Shown piece after piece: positions 11,109 to 20,610 of a stretch of DNA of 64,000 bases. The position numbers and the translations under genes are program-made. Within the stretch, counting starts at the first letter, position 1. Each line of letters opens with the position of its first letter. The notes beneath the pieces are model-generated. The model was not told the origin of the DNA and searched no databases. It saw only the letters and a list, made by a program, of their open reading frames with translations. This DNA comes from Shewanella pealeana ATCC 700345. Its GTDB lineage: Bacteria > Pseudomonadota > Gammaproteobacteria > Enterobacterales > Shewanellaceae. The stretch is taken from contig NC_009901.1 in NCBI RefSeq assembly GCF_000018285.1, forward strand, positions 4,649,001 through 4,713,000. The letters are read 5' to 3'.

Positions 11109-11996
11109 ATGCAAGAAATTGAATACCGTAAAGGCATTATTTATGCAGTTTGCGCCTATACCCTTTGGGGCTTTGCTCCCATATATTTTAAATTGCTTGA
11201 TAGCGTCTCTGCTGCCGAGATCTTACTGCATCGCGTGATCTGGTCATTTTTCTTTGTCACGATTTTAATCGCACTGTTTGGTGGTTTTGCTCGCTTGCGT
11301 CACCTACTCAAACAGCCAAAGCAACTTGCCGTGCTGTGTGTGACTTCCATACTTATTGCCGGTAACTGGCTACTATTTATCTGGGCGGTCAACAACGACC
11401 ACATGCTAGATGCCAGCTTAGGCTATTTCATTAATCCACTGGTGAATGTGAGTCTCGCCATGATATTCCTCGGTGAGCGCCTGCGTAAACTGCAATGGGC
11501 CGCCGTGGCACTAGCGGCAACAGGGGTAATGATCCAGCTTATCTCCTTTGGATCCATTCCGTTAGTATCGCTGGGCCTTGCCTGTTCATTCGCCTTCTAT
11601 GGCTTGCTACGTAAAAAAGTGAATGTCGACGCCAAGACGGGATTATTGGTAGAAACCGCTATTTTGCTGCCTATCGCGCTCATATATCTGTTTACGAATA
11701 TGGGAGATTCATTAAGCCATCTGTTCACTAACGATTTGCGTTTGAATTTACTCTTAGTTGCAGCGGGGATCGTAACCACAGTTCCGTTACTGTGCTTTGC
11801 CTCTGCAGCCGTTAGGATCCCGTTTTCAATGCTAGGCTTCTTCCAATACATAGGCCCAAGCATCATGTTTATCCTAGCTATTGCCTTGTTTAACGAGCCC
11901 TTCGACGCAGAGAAAGGCATTACCTTTGCGTTCATTTGGGCAGCCTTGTTCCTCTTTACGCTGGACATGCTATACAAGCGAAAAGCTAAGAAGTAG
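11109..11996 (+). CDS. rarD: EamA-family permease RarD
   Basis: RarD is a ten-helix drug/metabolite transporter of the inner membrane, named for a chloramphenicol-sensitivity phenotype; its physiological substrate is unknown. The 295-residue protein starts EIEYRKGIIYAVCAYTLWGFAPIYFK, the family hallmark, and contains two EamA repeats (about 8-145 and 150-290). It follows yigI at 176 bp, and both are probably expressed separately. A strong bidirectional terminator follows. Confidence 0.93.
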   Translation: MQEIEYRKGIIYAVCAYTLWGFAPIYFKLLDSVSAAEILLHRVIWSFFFVTILIALFGGFARLRHLLKQPKQLAVLCVTSILIAGNWLLFIWAVNNDHMLDASLGYFINPLVNVSLAMIFLGERLRKLQWAAVALAATGVMIQLISFGSIPLVSLGLACSFAFYGLLRKKVNVDAKTGLLVETAILLPIALIYLFTNMGDSLSHLFTNDLRLNLLLVAAGIVTTVPLLCFASAAVRIPFSMLGFFQYIGPSIMFILAIALFNEPFDAEKGITFAFIWAALFLFTLDMLYKRKAKK

Positions 11997-12020
11997 CCCT
12001 GATTGGTGTTACTTCAACGG

Positions 12021-12050
12021 AAAAAGCGAACCAAATGGGTTCGCTTTTTT
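12021..12050. terminator. Bidirectional terminator between rarD and the convergent gene
   Basis: The stem AGCGAACC/GGTTCGCT (12025-12032 and 12038-12045) is flanked by A5 on the left and T6 on the right. It can therefore end rarD on the plus strand and the PH-like gene on the minus strand. Confidence 0.85.
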
Positions 12051-12561
12051 ATCGCTGTTGATTCAGCAGCTTATCCGGCTCTTGTAGACTCAATATGATC
12101 CGGTATCCTCGTAACGTTGGGATCATCACCAAATTTTCTTCTTCGCTCATTACGACAAAGGCTTTCTGATTATTGGACAGCCTAAACCAGCCTAATTGAT
12201 AACCTGACATCCCGACACCATTGTGACGAGACTCGAGTTTTAAATCGGGCTCCCGCTGCCAATCTAGACGCTGAATATCATTTATCTCCACCTCGGCAAG
12301 CGGCAGAGTCATCGCGTAAAATGGCACATCAAGGATTAACTTGTTCTCACCGATAATCAACTTAGAATCATCCGCCTTAAAGAACAACCAACTAAACGCA
12401 AACAGCATGAGCGTAAGTAAGCCAATACTGACAATTTTACTGATTTGGGGTAGCGTGCTGAAATAGATAAAAGTTAATAATCCGACTAAAACCGCCAGCA
12501 AAGCAATGAAGCTCCAATGACTCGCTGGCGTGAGTGGTGCCAATGCATAAACTTGAGGCAT
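12049..12561 (-). CDS. Two-helix membrane protein with a PH-like cytoplasmic domain
   Basis: I do not recognise a named gene. The 170-residue product has two membrane helices (about 14-36 and 42-62) followed by a beta-rich domain of about 105 residues. A pattern such as KLIIGENKLILDVPFYAMTL resembles bacterial PH-like domains (YdbS or related), which are usually tethered to the membrane; this is a fold guess. It ends inside the shared terminator with rarD and lies 69 bp beyond the argA stop on the same strand, so read-through from argA is possible. Confidence 0.65.
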   Translation of the reverse strand: MPQVYALAPLTPASHWSFIALLAVLVGLLTFIYFSTLPQISKIVSIGLLTLMLFAFSWLFFKADDSKLIIGENKLILDVPFYAMTLPLAEVEINDIQRLDWQREPDLKLESRHNGVGMSGYQLGWFRLSNNQKAFVVMSEEENLVMIPTLRGYRIILSLQEPDKLLNQQR

Positions 12562-12621
12562 GGCGGCTCCTAATTTACGATGATAACCAGAGTTTTAGAT
12601 GCCAACACTCTAGTCAGCCTC

Positions 12622-12639
12622 TAATACCAATCAGTCTAA
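12622..12639. repeat. Orphan MITE-type terminal repeat overlapping the argA stop
   Basis: TAATACCAATCAGTCTAA matches the terminal inverted repeat of the complete element at 14182-14452 at 17 of 18 positions. It overlaps the last codons and TGA of argA (minus strand). No partner repeat was found nearby. Confidence 0.7.
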
Positions 12640-13953
12640 GTCTAGCGCTAAAATCTTCGATTTGCGTTGATAGTTATACAGCTGCTTTTTCTTCTCTGGC
12701 AGCGCATCAACCTCGACCATATTAAAGCCGTGCTCTAAGAACCAATGGATACTGCGAGTGGTTAAGGCAAACAAACGCGAATAACCTCTCACTCTTGCCT
12801 GACTAATAATATTTTGTAGTAGCAAGCTACCTCTATCGGCATCACGGTAGTCGGGGTGCACCACTAAACAGGCAAACTCCCCCGCATTGTCCTCTTCAAA
12901 AGGATAAAATGCCGCGCAGCCTATGACCAAACTATCACGCTCAATCAGCATAAATTGCTCTATCTCCATCTCCAGTTGTTCACGTGAACGCCGCACTAAG
13001 ATCCCTTTCTGCTCGAGTGGACGAATAAGGTCAAGCACGCCGCCAATATCGCTAATCGACGCTCTACGTAAACGTTCGGCACTCTCAGTGACAATTTGAG
13101 TACCAATACCGTCGCGCGAGAACAACTCTTGTAACAGTGCTCCATCATCGAGATAACTGACAAAATGGCAGCGACTCACCCCGTTACGGCAGGCATCGAT
13201 ACTGGCCTCTAAAAATGCCTTAGTACCTACACATAAGGGAGAAACCTCAGGGAAATCATTTAAGATTTTTTGCGCTTCGGTAGGCATCAGCTCTGCCATA
13301 ACTTGTCCGTCGCTATCCAAAATCCCCTTCTGAGCACTAAAGCCTATCATCTTGTCTGCTTTGAGTTTTATTGCAATCTGAGTGGCTACCTCTTCCGCAG
13401 TCAGATTAAAGCTCTCACCCGTCACTGAGGCCGCTACAGGGCCTAACAACACGATACCGCCATTATCAAGCTGACGCTTCAAACCTTGGCTATCGATTCG
13501 ACGCACCTTACCGCTGAGGCAATAATCAATACCATCCTCAACCCCTAACGGCTGTGCAATCACAAAATTACCACTGACAACGTTAATTTGTGCCCCCTGC
13601 ATCGGAGTATTGCTGAGGCTCATCGACAGGCGGGCCGTGATATCAAGATGTAAGCCGCCAACCACTTGTTTAATCACTTTAAGGGCATCTTCATCTGTCA
13701 CCCTCACACCATTGTAATATTCGGCTGCCAGACTATGCTGCTCCAGCGCTTCATCAATCTGCGGCCTAGCACCGTGAACTAAGACTATTTTGATCCCTAA
13801 GCTGTGCAATAGTGCAATATCATTGATAATCGCGCGAAACTGTTGCTGTGCCAGCGCTTCACCGCCGAGCATCACAACGAAGGTCTTGCCCCTATGGGCA
13901 TTAACATAGGAAGCAGAATGACGAAATCCATCAACAAGTTCAGTAGTACGCAC
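12631..13953 (-). CDS. argA: N-acetylglutamate synthase
   Basis: ArgA acetylates glutamate, the entry to arginine biosynthesis. The 440-residue protein has the classical two-domain form: an amino-acid-kinase-like domain (about 20-280; [24 protein letters not shown]) that binds arginine for feedback inhibition, and a C-terminal GNAT acetyltransferase domain (about 295-430; [21 protein letters not shown]). The C-terminus [17 protein letters not shown] is family-typical, but its stop codon lies in a mobile-element end. Upstream are tandem ARG boxes, so repression by ArgR-arginine is likely. Confidence 0.97.
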   Translation of the reverse strand: MRTTELVDGFRHSASYVNAHRGKTFVVMLGGEALAQQQFRAIINDIALLHSLGIKIVLVHGARPQIDEALEQHSLAAEYYNGVRVTDEDALKVIKQVVGGLHLDITARLSMSLSNTPMQGAQINVVSGNFVIAQPLGVEDGIDYCLSGKVRRIDSQGLKRQLDNGGIVLLGPVAASVTGESFNLTAEEVATQIAIKLKADKMIGFSAQKGILDSDGQVMAELMPTEAQKILNDFPEVSPLCVGTKAFLEASIDACRNGVSRCHFVSYLDDGALLQELFSRDGIGTQIVTESAERLRRASISDIGGVLDLIRPLEQKGILVRRSREQLEMEIEQFMLIERDSLVIGCAAFYPFEEDNAGEFACLVVHPDYRDADRGSLLLQNIISQARVRGYSRLFALTTRSIHWFLEHGFNMVEVDALPEKKKQLYNYQRKSKILALDLD

Positions 13954-14036
13954 GCTAGAATCACCTTAAAATAAATAGATATTCACCTGAACAGCCAGCC
14001 ATTACACATTAAGCCAGCAACTTACAAAGATGATAT

Positions 14037-14071
14037 TGCATTTAAATTCATTTAAAAAGCATTTATTTTCA
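14037..14071 (-). promoter_or_regulatory. Tandem ARG boxes (ArgR operator) upstream of argA
   Basis: TGCATTTAAATTCA at 14037-14050 fits the ArgR consensus TGNATWWWWATNCA at every defined position. A second box at 14058-14071 (AGCATTTATTTTCA) has two mismatches. The boxes start exactly 21 bp apart, the spacing used by paired ARG boxes that bind one ArgR hexamer. They lie about 85-120 bp upstream of the argA ATG. Confidence 0.85.
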
Positions 14072-14181
14072 CTTTACACTTTGAGTTTTGGTTAGCAAAG
14101 CATTCTCGCTCTATATCGTACTGAGAATTTATGAAGAGTTAGCGATGTGGCAGAATTTACAGCGGAAAAATATGAAGGGAT

Positions 14182-14452
14182 TTATACCAATCAGTATAAG
14201 AAGTTGATCTACTCAGAGCGTTTTTTTGGCAAACTAATTCAAGGCGAATAGCTGAAAGAATGGCTATTCCCTTGTGAAGCTGTTCAACGCAGAAGTAGGC
14301 AGCCAAAAACGCTCCAGAATGGCGAGTTTTAGCAGTTCTGATGTGGCGTTAACGAGCTTAACCGTAGAACAACTATGCTCTTCACTCGTTGCCTTGCCTC
14401 AAAACCGCTAAACTCTCGCTGAGCGACCAAATCTTTATACTGATTGGTATTA
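14182..14452. mobile_element. 271-bp MITE-like element with 18-bp terminal inverted repeats
   Basis: The left end TTATACCAATCAGTATAA (14182-14199) and the right end TTATACTGATTGGTATTA (14435-14452) are inverted repeats with one mismatch. There is no transposase ORF inside. The interior has ordinary base composition. No target-site duplication is convincing. The neighbouring intergenic sequence (13954-14181) holds the argA promoter and ARG boxes but no gene I can support. Confidence 0.75.
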
Positions 14453-14472
14453 GAGAGATACTAAATTTTAGG

Positions 14473-14505
14473 CAAAAAAAAAGCCCCTATAAATAGAGGC
14501 TTTTT
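14473..14505 (-). terminator. Terminator of rpmB-rpmG
   Basis: Hairpin AAGCCTCTA-TTTA-TAGGGGCTT (minus strand, with one G-U pair) followed by a run of T (T9 counting the end of the stem). It lies 22 bp after the rpmG stop. Confidence 0.9.
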
Positions 14506-14526
14506 CCAAGATGCTTAAACAAGTAA

Positions 14527-14700
14527 TTACTTGATTTTAGCTTCTTTGTACATAACGTGCTGGCGAATAACTGGATCAAATTTCTTGATTTCCATTTTTT
14601 CAGGCATGTTACGTTTGTTTTTTTCAGTCGTGTAGAAGTGACCAGTGTTAGCGCTAGAAACTAGCTTGATCTTCTCACGATTACCTTTAGCTTTAGCCAT
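14527..14700 (-). CDS. rpmG: 50S ribosomal protein L33
   Basis: This 57-residue ORF was read directly from the minus strand: [17 protein letters not shown] at the start and MYKEAKIK at the end. It is lysine-rich and contains [21 protein letters not shown] in two adjoining segments, the L33 signature. It is the cysteine-free (C-) type without a zinc ribbon. It follows rpmB by 6 bp and is followed by an intrinsic terminator. The rpmB-rpmG pair next to radC and coaBC is the standard gammaproteobacterial order. Confidence 0.97.
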   Translation of the reverse strand: MAKAKGNREKIKLVSSANTGHFYTTEKNKRNMPEKMEIKKFDPVIRQHVMYKEAKIK

Positions 14701-14706
14701 GGTTTA

Positions 14707-14943
14707 TTATACCTTCTCGCCGCGGGCACGAAGTTCAGCAATAACAACTTCAATACCTTTCTTATCGATGATACGCATACCTTTAGTAGATATACGTAGC
14801 TGTACGAAACGCTTTTCGTTTTCTAACCAGAAACGGTGGTTCTGTAGGTTAGGTAAAAAACGACGACGCGTTGAATTCTTCGCGTGCGAACGGTTGTTAC
14901 CAACCATTGGTCGCTTGCCAGTTACTTGGCATACTCTTGACAT
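14707..14943 (-). CDS. rpmB: 50S ribosomal protein L28
   Basis: The 78-residue protein begins [20 protein letters not shown], the conserved L28 N-terminus, and is rich in arginine and lysine. Length is as in E. coli. It is the first gene of the two-gene ribosomal operon with rpmG. It is also needed for 50S assembly, as known for the family. Confidence 0.98.
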   Translation of the reverse strand: MSRVCQVTGKRPMVGNNRSHAKNSTRRRFLPNLQNHRFWLENEKRFVQLRISTKGMRIIDKKGIEVVIAELRARGEKV

Positions 14944-15068
14944 GTCAATCTCTCCAAAACAATATTTAACGCTCGAGCATTAATGCACCTCGAACACGGC
15001 CGTCGCCTGAGGCACACAACAGAGGGCGCATTTTATACAGCATCTAAAATCAAAGATCAAGGAATAGA

Positions 15069-15746
15069 TTAATCAATCCATCCCCTTTCAGCGAAAGAAA
15101 CTATCTCTCGATCGCCCACAACCATGTGATCCAGTAAGGAAACATCAATAGTTTGTAGGGCTTGCTTCAACCGCTCAGTAATTCGTCTATCGGCTGTACT
15201 TGGTTCTGCAATTCCAGAAGGATGATTGTGACACACGATCACAGCCGCAGCCTTTTTTTCAAGCACCAAACTTACCACTTCTCGTGGATAAACTGACGCT
15301 GAATTTATTGTGCCTCTAAATAATTCAACGAATTGAATTACCCTATGTTGACTATCTAACAATAAAATAGCGAACACCTCATAGGCACGATCAGACAATT
15401 GTCTCATTAAATAGTCCCGAGTTAAATCAGGATCCGATAAAATTTTACCTCTTTTTAGGTTTTCTTGCGAAATTCGTGCACCTAATTCCACTGCGGCCTG
15501 CATTTGAGCAAATTTTACCGGCCCAATTCCATCTAATCGACAAACTTGTGCCTGAGACGCATTAAGCAAGCTTCTAAGTCCACCAAACTCATTTATCATG
15601 ATTCGAGCCAGCTCTACAGCACTTAATCCTTTTAAACCCACTCTAAGCAGAACAGCTAATAATTCGGCATCCGATAATTGTTTTACCCCTTGGCTCAACA
15701 ATTTTTCTCGCGGCGCCTCGCCTTCTGGCCAATCCTTTATCGCCAT
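15069..15746 (-). CDS. radC: RadC-family JAB/JAMM domain protein
   Basis: The 225-residue protein has an N-terminal helix-hairpin-helix (about 40-80, VCRLDGIGPVKFAQMQAA) and a C-terminal JAB/MPN domain with the metal motif VCHNHPSG and downstream EPSTADRRIT, giving the H-x-H-x7-8-D-type site. The start MAIKDWPEGEAPREK at 15746 is preferred over a second ATG one codon upstream. Once thought to be a repair protein, RadC has no established biochemical role. It is divergent from coaBC. Confidence 0.93.
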   Translation of the reverse strand: MAIKDWPEGEAPREKLLSQGVKQLSDAELLAVLLRVGLKGLSAVELARIMINEFGGLRSLLNASQAQVCRLDGIGPVKFAQMQAAVELGARISQENLKRGKILSDPDLTRDYLMRQLSDRAYEVFAILLLDSQHRVIQFVELFRGTINSASVYPREVVSLVLEKKAAAVIVCHNHPSGIAEPSTADRRITERLKQALQTIDVSLLDHMVVGDREIVSFAERGWID

Positions 15747-15895
15747 CACAACCTCCCTGTTGTTCTAATGTATGAGTATGGTCTAGATTTTCTGAAGTTG
15801 TTCATCACCATTTTGAGGTTTGTGATATCTTAGGCCAACTTCAGCTGTGTGACATAAAGTTTGGTCCACAACGTGATTATCAAAAAGAGTTAACT

Positions 15896-17089
15896 ATGGG
15901 TCTCAACAACAAAAAAGTATTACTGGGTATTGGTGGTGGCATTGCCGCATACAAATCGGCCGACCTAGTACGCAAGTTAAAGGAACGCGGCGCCGATGTC
16001 CGTGTTGTTATGAGTCAAAGTGCACAAGAGTTTATTACTCCGCTAACTTTGCAGGCGCTTTCCGGTTATCCAGTGGCGACCGATCTGCTTGATCCTACGG
16101 CCGAAGCCTCTATGGGGCACATCGAGCTCGCACGTTGGGCAGACCTAGTCATCATAGCTCCAGCCACCGCCAACCTTATCGCTCGGGTAAATGCCGGCAT
16201 GGCAGATGAGTTAATTACCACCACCTGCCTAGCCACCGAAGCCCCTGTAGTGATTTGCCCCGCAATGAACCAACAGATGTATCGCAACGCCGCAACCCAA
16301 GCTAACTTGAAGCAAGTAGCCGAGCGCGGTATCTACATTTGGGGGCCAGATTCAGGCTCGCAAGCCTGTGGCGAAGTCGGCCCAGGTAGAATGCTTGAGC
16401 CTGTGGCGATTGCTGAAAAAGCAGTTGAATTTTTTGGCCCAAAACTGCTGCAAGGCATGTCATTGCTGCTTACAGCAGGTCCGACTCGTGAGGCTATCGA
16501 TCCGGTTCGTTATATTTCCAACCATAGCTCAGGCAAGATGGGCTTTGCCCTTGCCAAAGCCGCAGCAGCAATGGGCGCAGAGGTGACCTTAGTTGCCGGC
16601 CCGGTCAATCTAGCGACGCCCGCAGGCGTCACCCGAGTCAATGTTGAGTCGGCTCAGCAGATGCTAGATGCGGTAATGCCACAAGTTGAGATGCACCAAA
16701 TATTTATCGGCTGCGCCGCCGTGGCCGATTACCGCATCGCAGAAGTCGCCGAGAGTAAAATCAAGAAATCGGCAGAGCAGATGCAACTTGCGCTAGTGCG
16801 AAATCCTGATATCTTAGCCAGCGTTGCCAGCCATGCTAACCGACCTTTCACCGTTGGATTTGCCGCTGAAACCAACGATGTAGAGCAATATGCCCGTGGA
16901 AAGTTAACAGGTAAAAAGCTCGACATGATTGCCGCTAATGACGTATCAAATAGCGCCATTGGCTTTAACAGTGACTCCAACGCCCTAAGCGTATTTTGGA
17001 GTGATGGTAGCACCGACCTACCCGCTGTTGATAAAGACACTTTAGCCAAGCAATTGCTTACTCTAATAGCGAACAAAATAAAAAACTGA
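15896..17089 (+). CDS. coaBC: Bifunctional phosphopantothenoylcysteine decarboxylase/synthetase
   Basis: CoaBC carries out two successive steps of coenzyme A synthesis. Residues 1-190 form the FMN-dependent decarboxylase CoaC ([18 protein letters not shown], and the [10 protein letters not shown] active-site motif). Residues about 191-397 form the CTP-dependent synthetase CoaB ([25 protein letters not shown] near 340). The 397-residue length is normal. Its TGA overlaps the ATG of dut in ATGA, so the two are translationally coupled. Confidence 0.98.
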   Translation: MGLNNKKVLLGIGGGIAAYKSADLVRKLKERGADVRVVMSQSAQEFITPLTLQALSGYPVATDLLDPTAEASMGHIELARWADLVIIAPATANLIARVNAGMADELITTTCLATEAPVVICPAMNQQMYRNAATQANLKQVAERGIYIWGPDSGSQACGEVGPGRMLEPVAIAEKAVEFFGPKLLQGMSLLLTAGPTREAIDPVRYISNHSSGKMGFALAKAAAAMGAEVTLVAGPVNLATPAGVTRVNVESAQQMLDAVMPQVEMHQIFIGCAAVADYRIAEVAESKIKKSAEQMQLALVRNPDILASVASHANRPFTVGFAAETNDVEQYARGKLTGKKLDMIAANDVSNSAIGFNSDSNALSVFWSDGSTDLPAVDKDTLAKQLLTLIANKIKN

Positions 17090-17547
17090 TGAAAACACCA
17101 ATCGAATTAAAGATTTTAGACTCACGCATCGGCACCGAGTTTCCACTTCCTGCTTACGCCACACCAGGCAGTGCAGGCATGGATCTTCGCGCCATCACAG
17201 ATACCCAACTTGTTATCCAGCCGGGTGAAACAGTGCTAATCCCTACGGGAATTGCCATTCACGTTGCAGACCCTAGCCTAGCGGCAATTATTTTACCGCG
17301 CTCAGGATTAGGCCATAAGCACGGCATCGTTCTAGGCAATCTAGTTGGACTTATCGATTCGGATTATCAAGGACCTCTAATGGTTTCTTGCTGGAACCGT
17401 GGCAGTGAGCCTTTTACAATCGAAATCGGTGACAGACTCGCGCAATTGGTCTTTGTACCGGTTGTTCAGGCTGAATTTAAACTGGTAGACGAGTTTAATC
17501 AGTCAGATCGCGGCGCAGGTGGATTTGGCCACTCAGGAACCAAATAA
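17089..17547 (+). CDS. dut: Deoxyuridine 5'-triphosphate nucleotidohydrolase
   Basis: Dut hydrolyses dUTP to dUMP, lowering uracil in DNA and feeding dTMP synthesis; it is a homotrimer. All five motifs are visible in the 152 residues: [45 protein letters not shown] and the C-terminal [10 protein letters not shown] that closes the active site. It overlaps coaBC by 1 bp and is followed by slmA, the conserved coaBC-dut-slmA order. Confidence 0.98.
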   Translation: MKTPIELKILDSRIGTEFPLPAYATPGSAGMDLRAITDTQLVIQPGETVLIPTGIAIHVADPSLAAIILPRSGLGHKHGIVLGNLVGLIDSDYQGPLMVSCWNRGSEPFTIEIGDRLAQLVFVPVVQAEFKLVDEFNQSDRGAGGFGHSGTK

Positions 17548-17646
17548 CTGATTGTTTAGCTTTTTACGCAATCACTTTTAATGGATAGCATGGAGCAATG
17601 TTTCCTTGCCGTCTCGCTCAGTAGTAATCGAGTGAAGGACAGATAA

Positions 17647-18240
17647 ATGGCTGCAAGCCCGAAAATAAACCGTCGTGAGCATATCCTCCAATGTTTAGCG
17701 ACTATGTTAGAAACAAGCCCTGGACAAAGGATCACTACAGCTAAATTAGCGGCTGAAGTCGGCGTTTCAGAAGCGGCGCTTTACCGCCACTTTCCAAGTA
17801 AGGCGCGCATGTTTGAAGGCCTCATCGAATTTATCGAAGAGTCATTGCTCTCTCGCATCAACCTGATCATGGACGAAGAGAAAGACACCATGAAGCGTTG
17901 TCAGCAATTGCTGCAGCTACTACTGGTATTTGCCGAGCGAAACCCGGGGATCTCACGAGTATTAAATGGTGATGCACTGCTAGGCGAAAATGAACGTCTA
18001 CGTAGCCGTATCAGTCAGCTATTCTCAAAAATTGAAACCCACTTAAAGCAAATCCTGCGTGAAAAAAGCTTACGTGAAGGCAAAGGCTTTGAGCTCGATG
18101 AAGCAGTGTTAGCTAACTTACTGCTTGCCGTTGCCGAAGGCCGAATCGCTCAGTTTGTTCGTAGTGAGTTTAAACTCAAGCCGACCAAGCACTTCAATGA
18201 GCAGTGGAACTTCATCCAACAGCAACTGCTTCAAAGCTAA
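17647..18240 (+). CDS. slmA: Nucleoid occlusion factor SlmA
   Basis: SlmA is a TetR-family DNA-binding protein that blocks FtsZ ring assembly over the nucleoid when bound to its chromosomal sites. The 197-residue protein starts [29 protein letters not shown], with the HTH at about 28-52 ([23 protein letters not shown]). Its place after coaBC-dut is the synteny expected for slmA (formerly ttk) and separates it from metabolite-responsive TetR proteins. Confidence 0.95.
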   Translation: MAASPKINRREHILQCLATMLETSPGQRITTAKLAAEVGVSEAALYRHFPSKARMFEGLIEFIEESLLSRINLIMDEEKDTMKRCQQLLQLLLVFAERNPGISRVLNGDALLGENERLRSRISQLFSKIETHLKQILREKSLREGKGFELDEAVLANLLLAVAEGRIAQFVRSEFKLKPTKHFNEQWNFIQQQLLQS

Positions 18241-18251
18241 TTATTCTATAA

Positions 18252-18282
18252 AAATGGCAGCAGACCATACATGCTGCCATTT
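18252..18282 (+). terminator. Hairpin after slmA
   Basis: Perfect 11-bp stem AAATGGCAGCA/TGCTGCCATTT with a 9-nt loop, 11 bp after the slmA stop. It lacks a proper U tract, so it may be an inefficient terminator or an RNA-stabilising hairpin. Confidence 0.55.
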
Positions 18283-18376
18283 CCTCCTGCGACTATTGTT
18301 TCCCCTCTCATTTTCGTTTACTTTTCCAACAACAAACACCCGCAATAATTAACATTCGTTTCCACAAGGAAGTTGT

Positions 18377-20341
18377 ATGAAACTAATTAAAATTATAAGT
18401 TTAGCCTGCCTAGCATTGCTAAATTGTAATGCATCGGCAACCACAAATGATGCCGCAAATTTATTCAGCCGTTCGGCGGAGTTCTCCCAAGTCAAAATTT
18501 CTCCAGGTGGAGATTATCTCAGTGTTATAACCAAAAATGATGGCAAAAACACCCTGCTTATCTTAAAGGCTGCTGATAAATCCCCTGTGCACGCCATATT
18601 TTTCGGTAGCAATGCACAAGTAGGCCACTATGAGTGGGTCAATGATGAACGCGTGGTATTACAAAAAGAATACCTCAAAGGCTGGAGCGATCACCCTCTC
18701 TACTATGGTGAGCTGATGGCGGTCAATGCCGACGGTTCAAACGCAACTTATCTATTTGGTTACAAAGGTGGTGAACAACAAACAGGCTCAAAATTCAAAA
18801 AAAACACCCCCATCCGCGCGACCGCTTATATTCTAGATCCGCTACCCGAAGATGATCGCTATATGCTCGTTCAGGCACTCCCTTGGGGAAGTGGTGGCAG
18901 CAACATGGCGGAGAATACTCAGCAAGTGTATCGCGTCGACGTTTATAAGGGCAGACGAAAAAAAGTCGCAAGCTCCCCAATCCCTTATTCAAGCTTCTTA
19001 ACCGACCATGATGGTGACGTGCGTTTTGTCAGTGGAACCCGAGATTACGTAAATACCAAACTCTATTATCGAGACGATGGCAGCTGGATAGACACCGATA
19101 AGCTTAATCTTGGCTTAGATGGCATAAAACCCATTGCCTTTAGTGATGACAAAGACAGCCTATATGTCACCGCCAGCGAAGCGGGTCAACCTTCTGGCGT
19201 GTACCTAGTAAATATTAAAACTGGTGATAAAAAGCTCGTTAGCCAAGATAAAGTGGTTGATCCAAGTAACATCTGGATTAATGCAACCACCAAGAAGCTC
19301 TATGCAGTTGAATATGAAAACGGTTACCCAAGTTATGAGTTTGTTGACACTAAAGACCCTTCTGCAAAGTATATCAAGCAGTTATTAGCGTCACTTCCAG
19401 GGCATCAGATCCACTTAGTCAGCCAAACAACCGATGCCGATATAATCATTATTAAAGCCTTTAATGATCGTAACCCTGGCGACTACTACCTGTTTTATAC
19501 CAAAGCGAAGAAACTTGAATATTTGGTGTCTAAAAAGAAATGGATCGACGCTAATAAAATGGCTGAAATCAAGCCGATTCACTTTACCAGCAGAGATGGC
19601 GTAGAAATACATGGCTACATCACCCTACCTTCAGGCGTTGAAGCCAAGAACCTACCACTGGTTGTAAACCCTCATGGTGGGCCACATGGACCTAGAGACT
19701 GGTGGGGTTTTGATCCGCAAAACCAAATGATTGCCAGCCAAGGCGCTGCGGTTTTACAGATCAACTTCCGTGGTTCTGGTGGTTACGGTAATGGGTTTGA
19801 AAATGCAGGCCACCAAAAATGGGGCACCAACATTCAATACGACATTATTGATGCCACTAAATATGTTATCGAGCAAGGTATGGTAGATAAAGACCGTATC
19901 TGCATTGTGGGGGGGAGTTTTGGTGGTTACTCAGCGATTCAGAGCTCTGCGATAGAACCGGATCTGTTTAAGTGTGCTATCGGTTTTGCCGGAGTTTATG
20001 ATCTTCAGCTCATGTTCGAAGAGGGTGACGTACAAGGCCGCCGTGCAGGTAAACGCTACCTAAAAGAAGTACTAGGTGAAGATGAAAGTCTATTAAAGTC
20101 TATGTCACCGACCCACAATGTCGATAAGCTCAAAGCCAACATCATGCTAGTGCATGGTGGAGAGGACGAGCGAGCGCCTATCGAGCAGTTTGAAGCCCTT
20201 GAGGATGCCCTAAAAGCGAAAAAGTATCCCTTTAAAAAGCTGGTGATGGATGACGAGGGGCATGGCTTCTACGATGATGCGCACAGGGCTAAATACTATA
20301 ATGAGATGCTAGGATTTCTAAAAGAGAACTTAAATCTATAA
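18377..20341 (+). CDS. Secreted S9-family prolyl oligopeptidase-type serine peptidase
   Basis: The 654-residue protein starts with a signal peptide (MKLIKIISLACLALLNCNASA). A beta-propeller-like region (about 25-390) precedes an alpha/beta-hydrolase domain (about 395-654). The catalytic triad can be placed: Ser514 in GGSFGGYS, Asp597 in HGGEDERAP and His629 in DEGHGFY. HGGP oxyanion-type and NFRGSGGYG motifs are present. This is the DPP-IV/acylaminoacyl-peptidase-like branch common in marine peptide-degrading bacteria, acting in the periplasm or outside. It is a single-gene unit ending at a strong terminator. Confidence 0.9.
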   Translation: MKLIKIISLACLALLNCNASATTNDAANLFSRSAEFSQVKISPGGDYLSVITKNDGKNTLLILKAADKSPVHAIFFGSNAQVGHYEWVNDERVVLQKEYLKGWSDHPLYYGELMAVNADGSNATYLFGYKGGEQQTGSKFKKNTPIRATAYILDPLPEDDRYMLVQALPWGSGGSNMAENTQQVYRVDVYKGRRKKVASSPIPYSSFLTDHDGDVRFVSGTRDYVNTKLYYRDDGSWIDTDKLNLGLDGIKPIAFSDDKDSLYVTASEAGQPSGVYLVNIKTGDKKLVSQDKVVDPSNIWINATTKKLYAVEYENGYPSYEFVDTKDPSAKYIKQLLASLPGHQIHLVSQTTDADIIIIKAFNDRNPGDYYLFYTKAKKLEYLVSKKKWIDANKMAEIKPIHFTSRDGVEIHGYITLPSGVEAKNLPLVVNPHGGPHGPRDWWGFDPQNQMIASQGAAVLQINFRGSGGYGNGFENAGHQKWGTNIQYDIIDATKYVIEQGMVDKDRICIVGGSFGGYSAIQSSAIEPDLFKCAIGFAGVYDLQLMFEEGDVQGRRAGKRYLKEVLGEDESLLKSMSPTHNVDKLKANIMLVHGGEDERAPIEQFEALEDALKAKKYPFKKLVMDDEGHGFYDDAHRAKYYNEMLGFLKENLNL

Positions 20342-20370
20342 TACCTATCAATATAAACAACGTAACCAAC

Positions 20371-20399
20371 AAAGCCGATAAGAACTATCGGCTTTTTTG
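20371..20399 (+). terminator. Terminator of the S9 peptidase gene
   Basis: Stem AAAGCCGATA/TATCGGCTTT with a 5-nt loop followed by T residues (TTTTGTCTTT). Confidence 0.9.
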
Positions 20400-20610
20400 T
20401 CTTTCTATAACCGATTTATGGTATATATTTAAATCAAATAGCGGTATCCTCCCGTCCTCTCTAAATACAATGCAAATAGCTACCGCTATAATTTTCATTT
20501 TTTATGAGATAACTTGTTTTTATGAAATAACTTAGTCTCAATGAGACTGACGGCCCTAGTACACAGGATACGAATCTCACCACTCATTATTTATGGTGAA
20601 GGAGGAACTT

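Noticed and set aside
14145..14207. Short ORF running into the MITE
   Set aside because: Only about 20 codons, stops inside the element, no recognisable product.
20593..20610. Upstream ATG for folE
   Set aside because: It would place the strong AAGGAGG inside the gene; ATG 20611 is 5 bp after that site.
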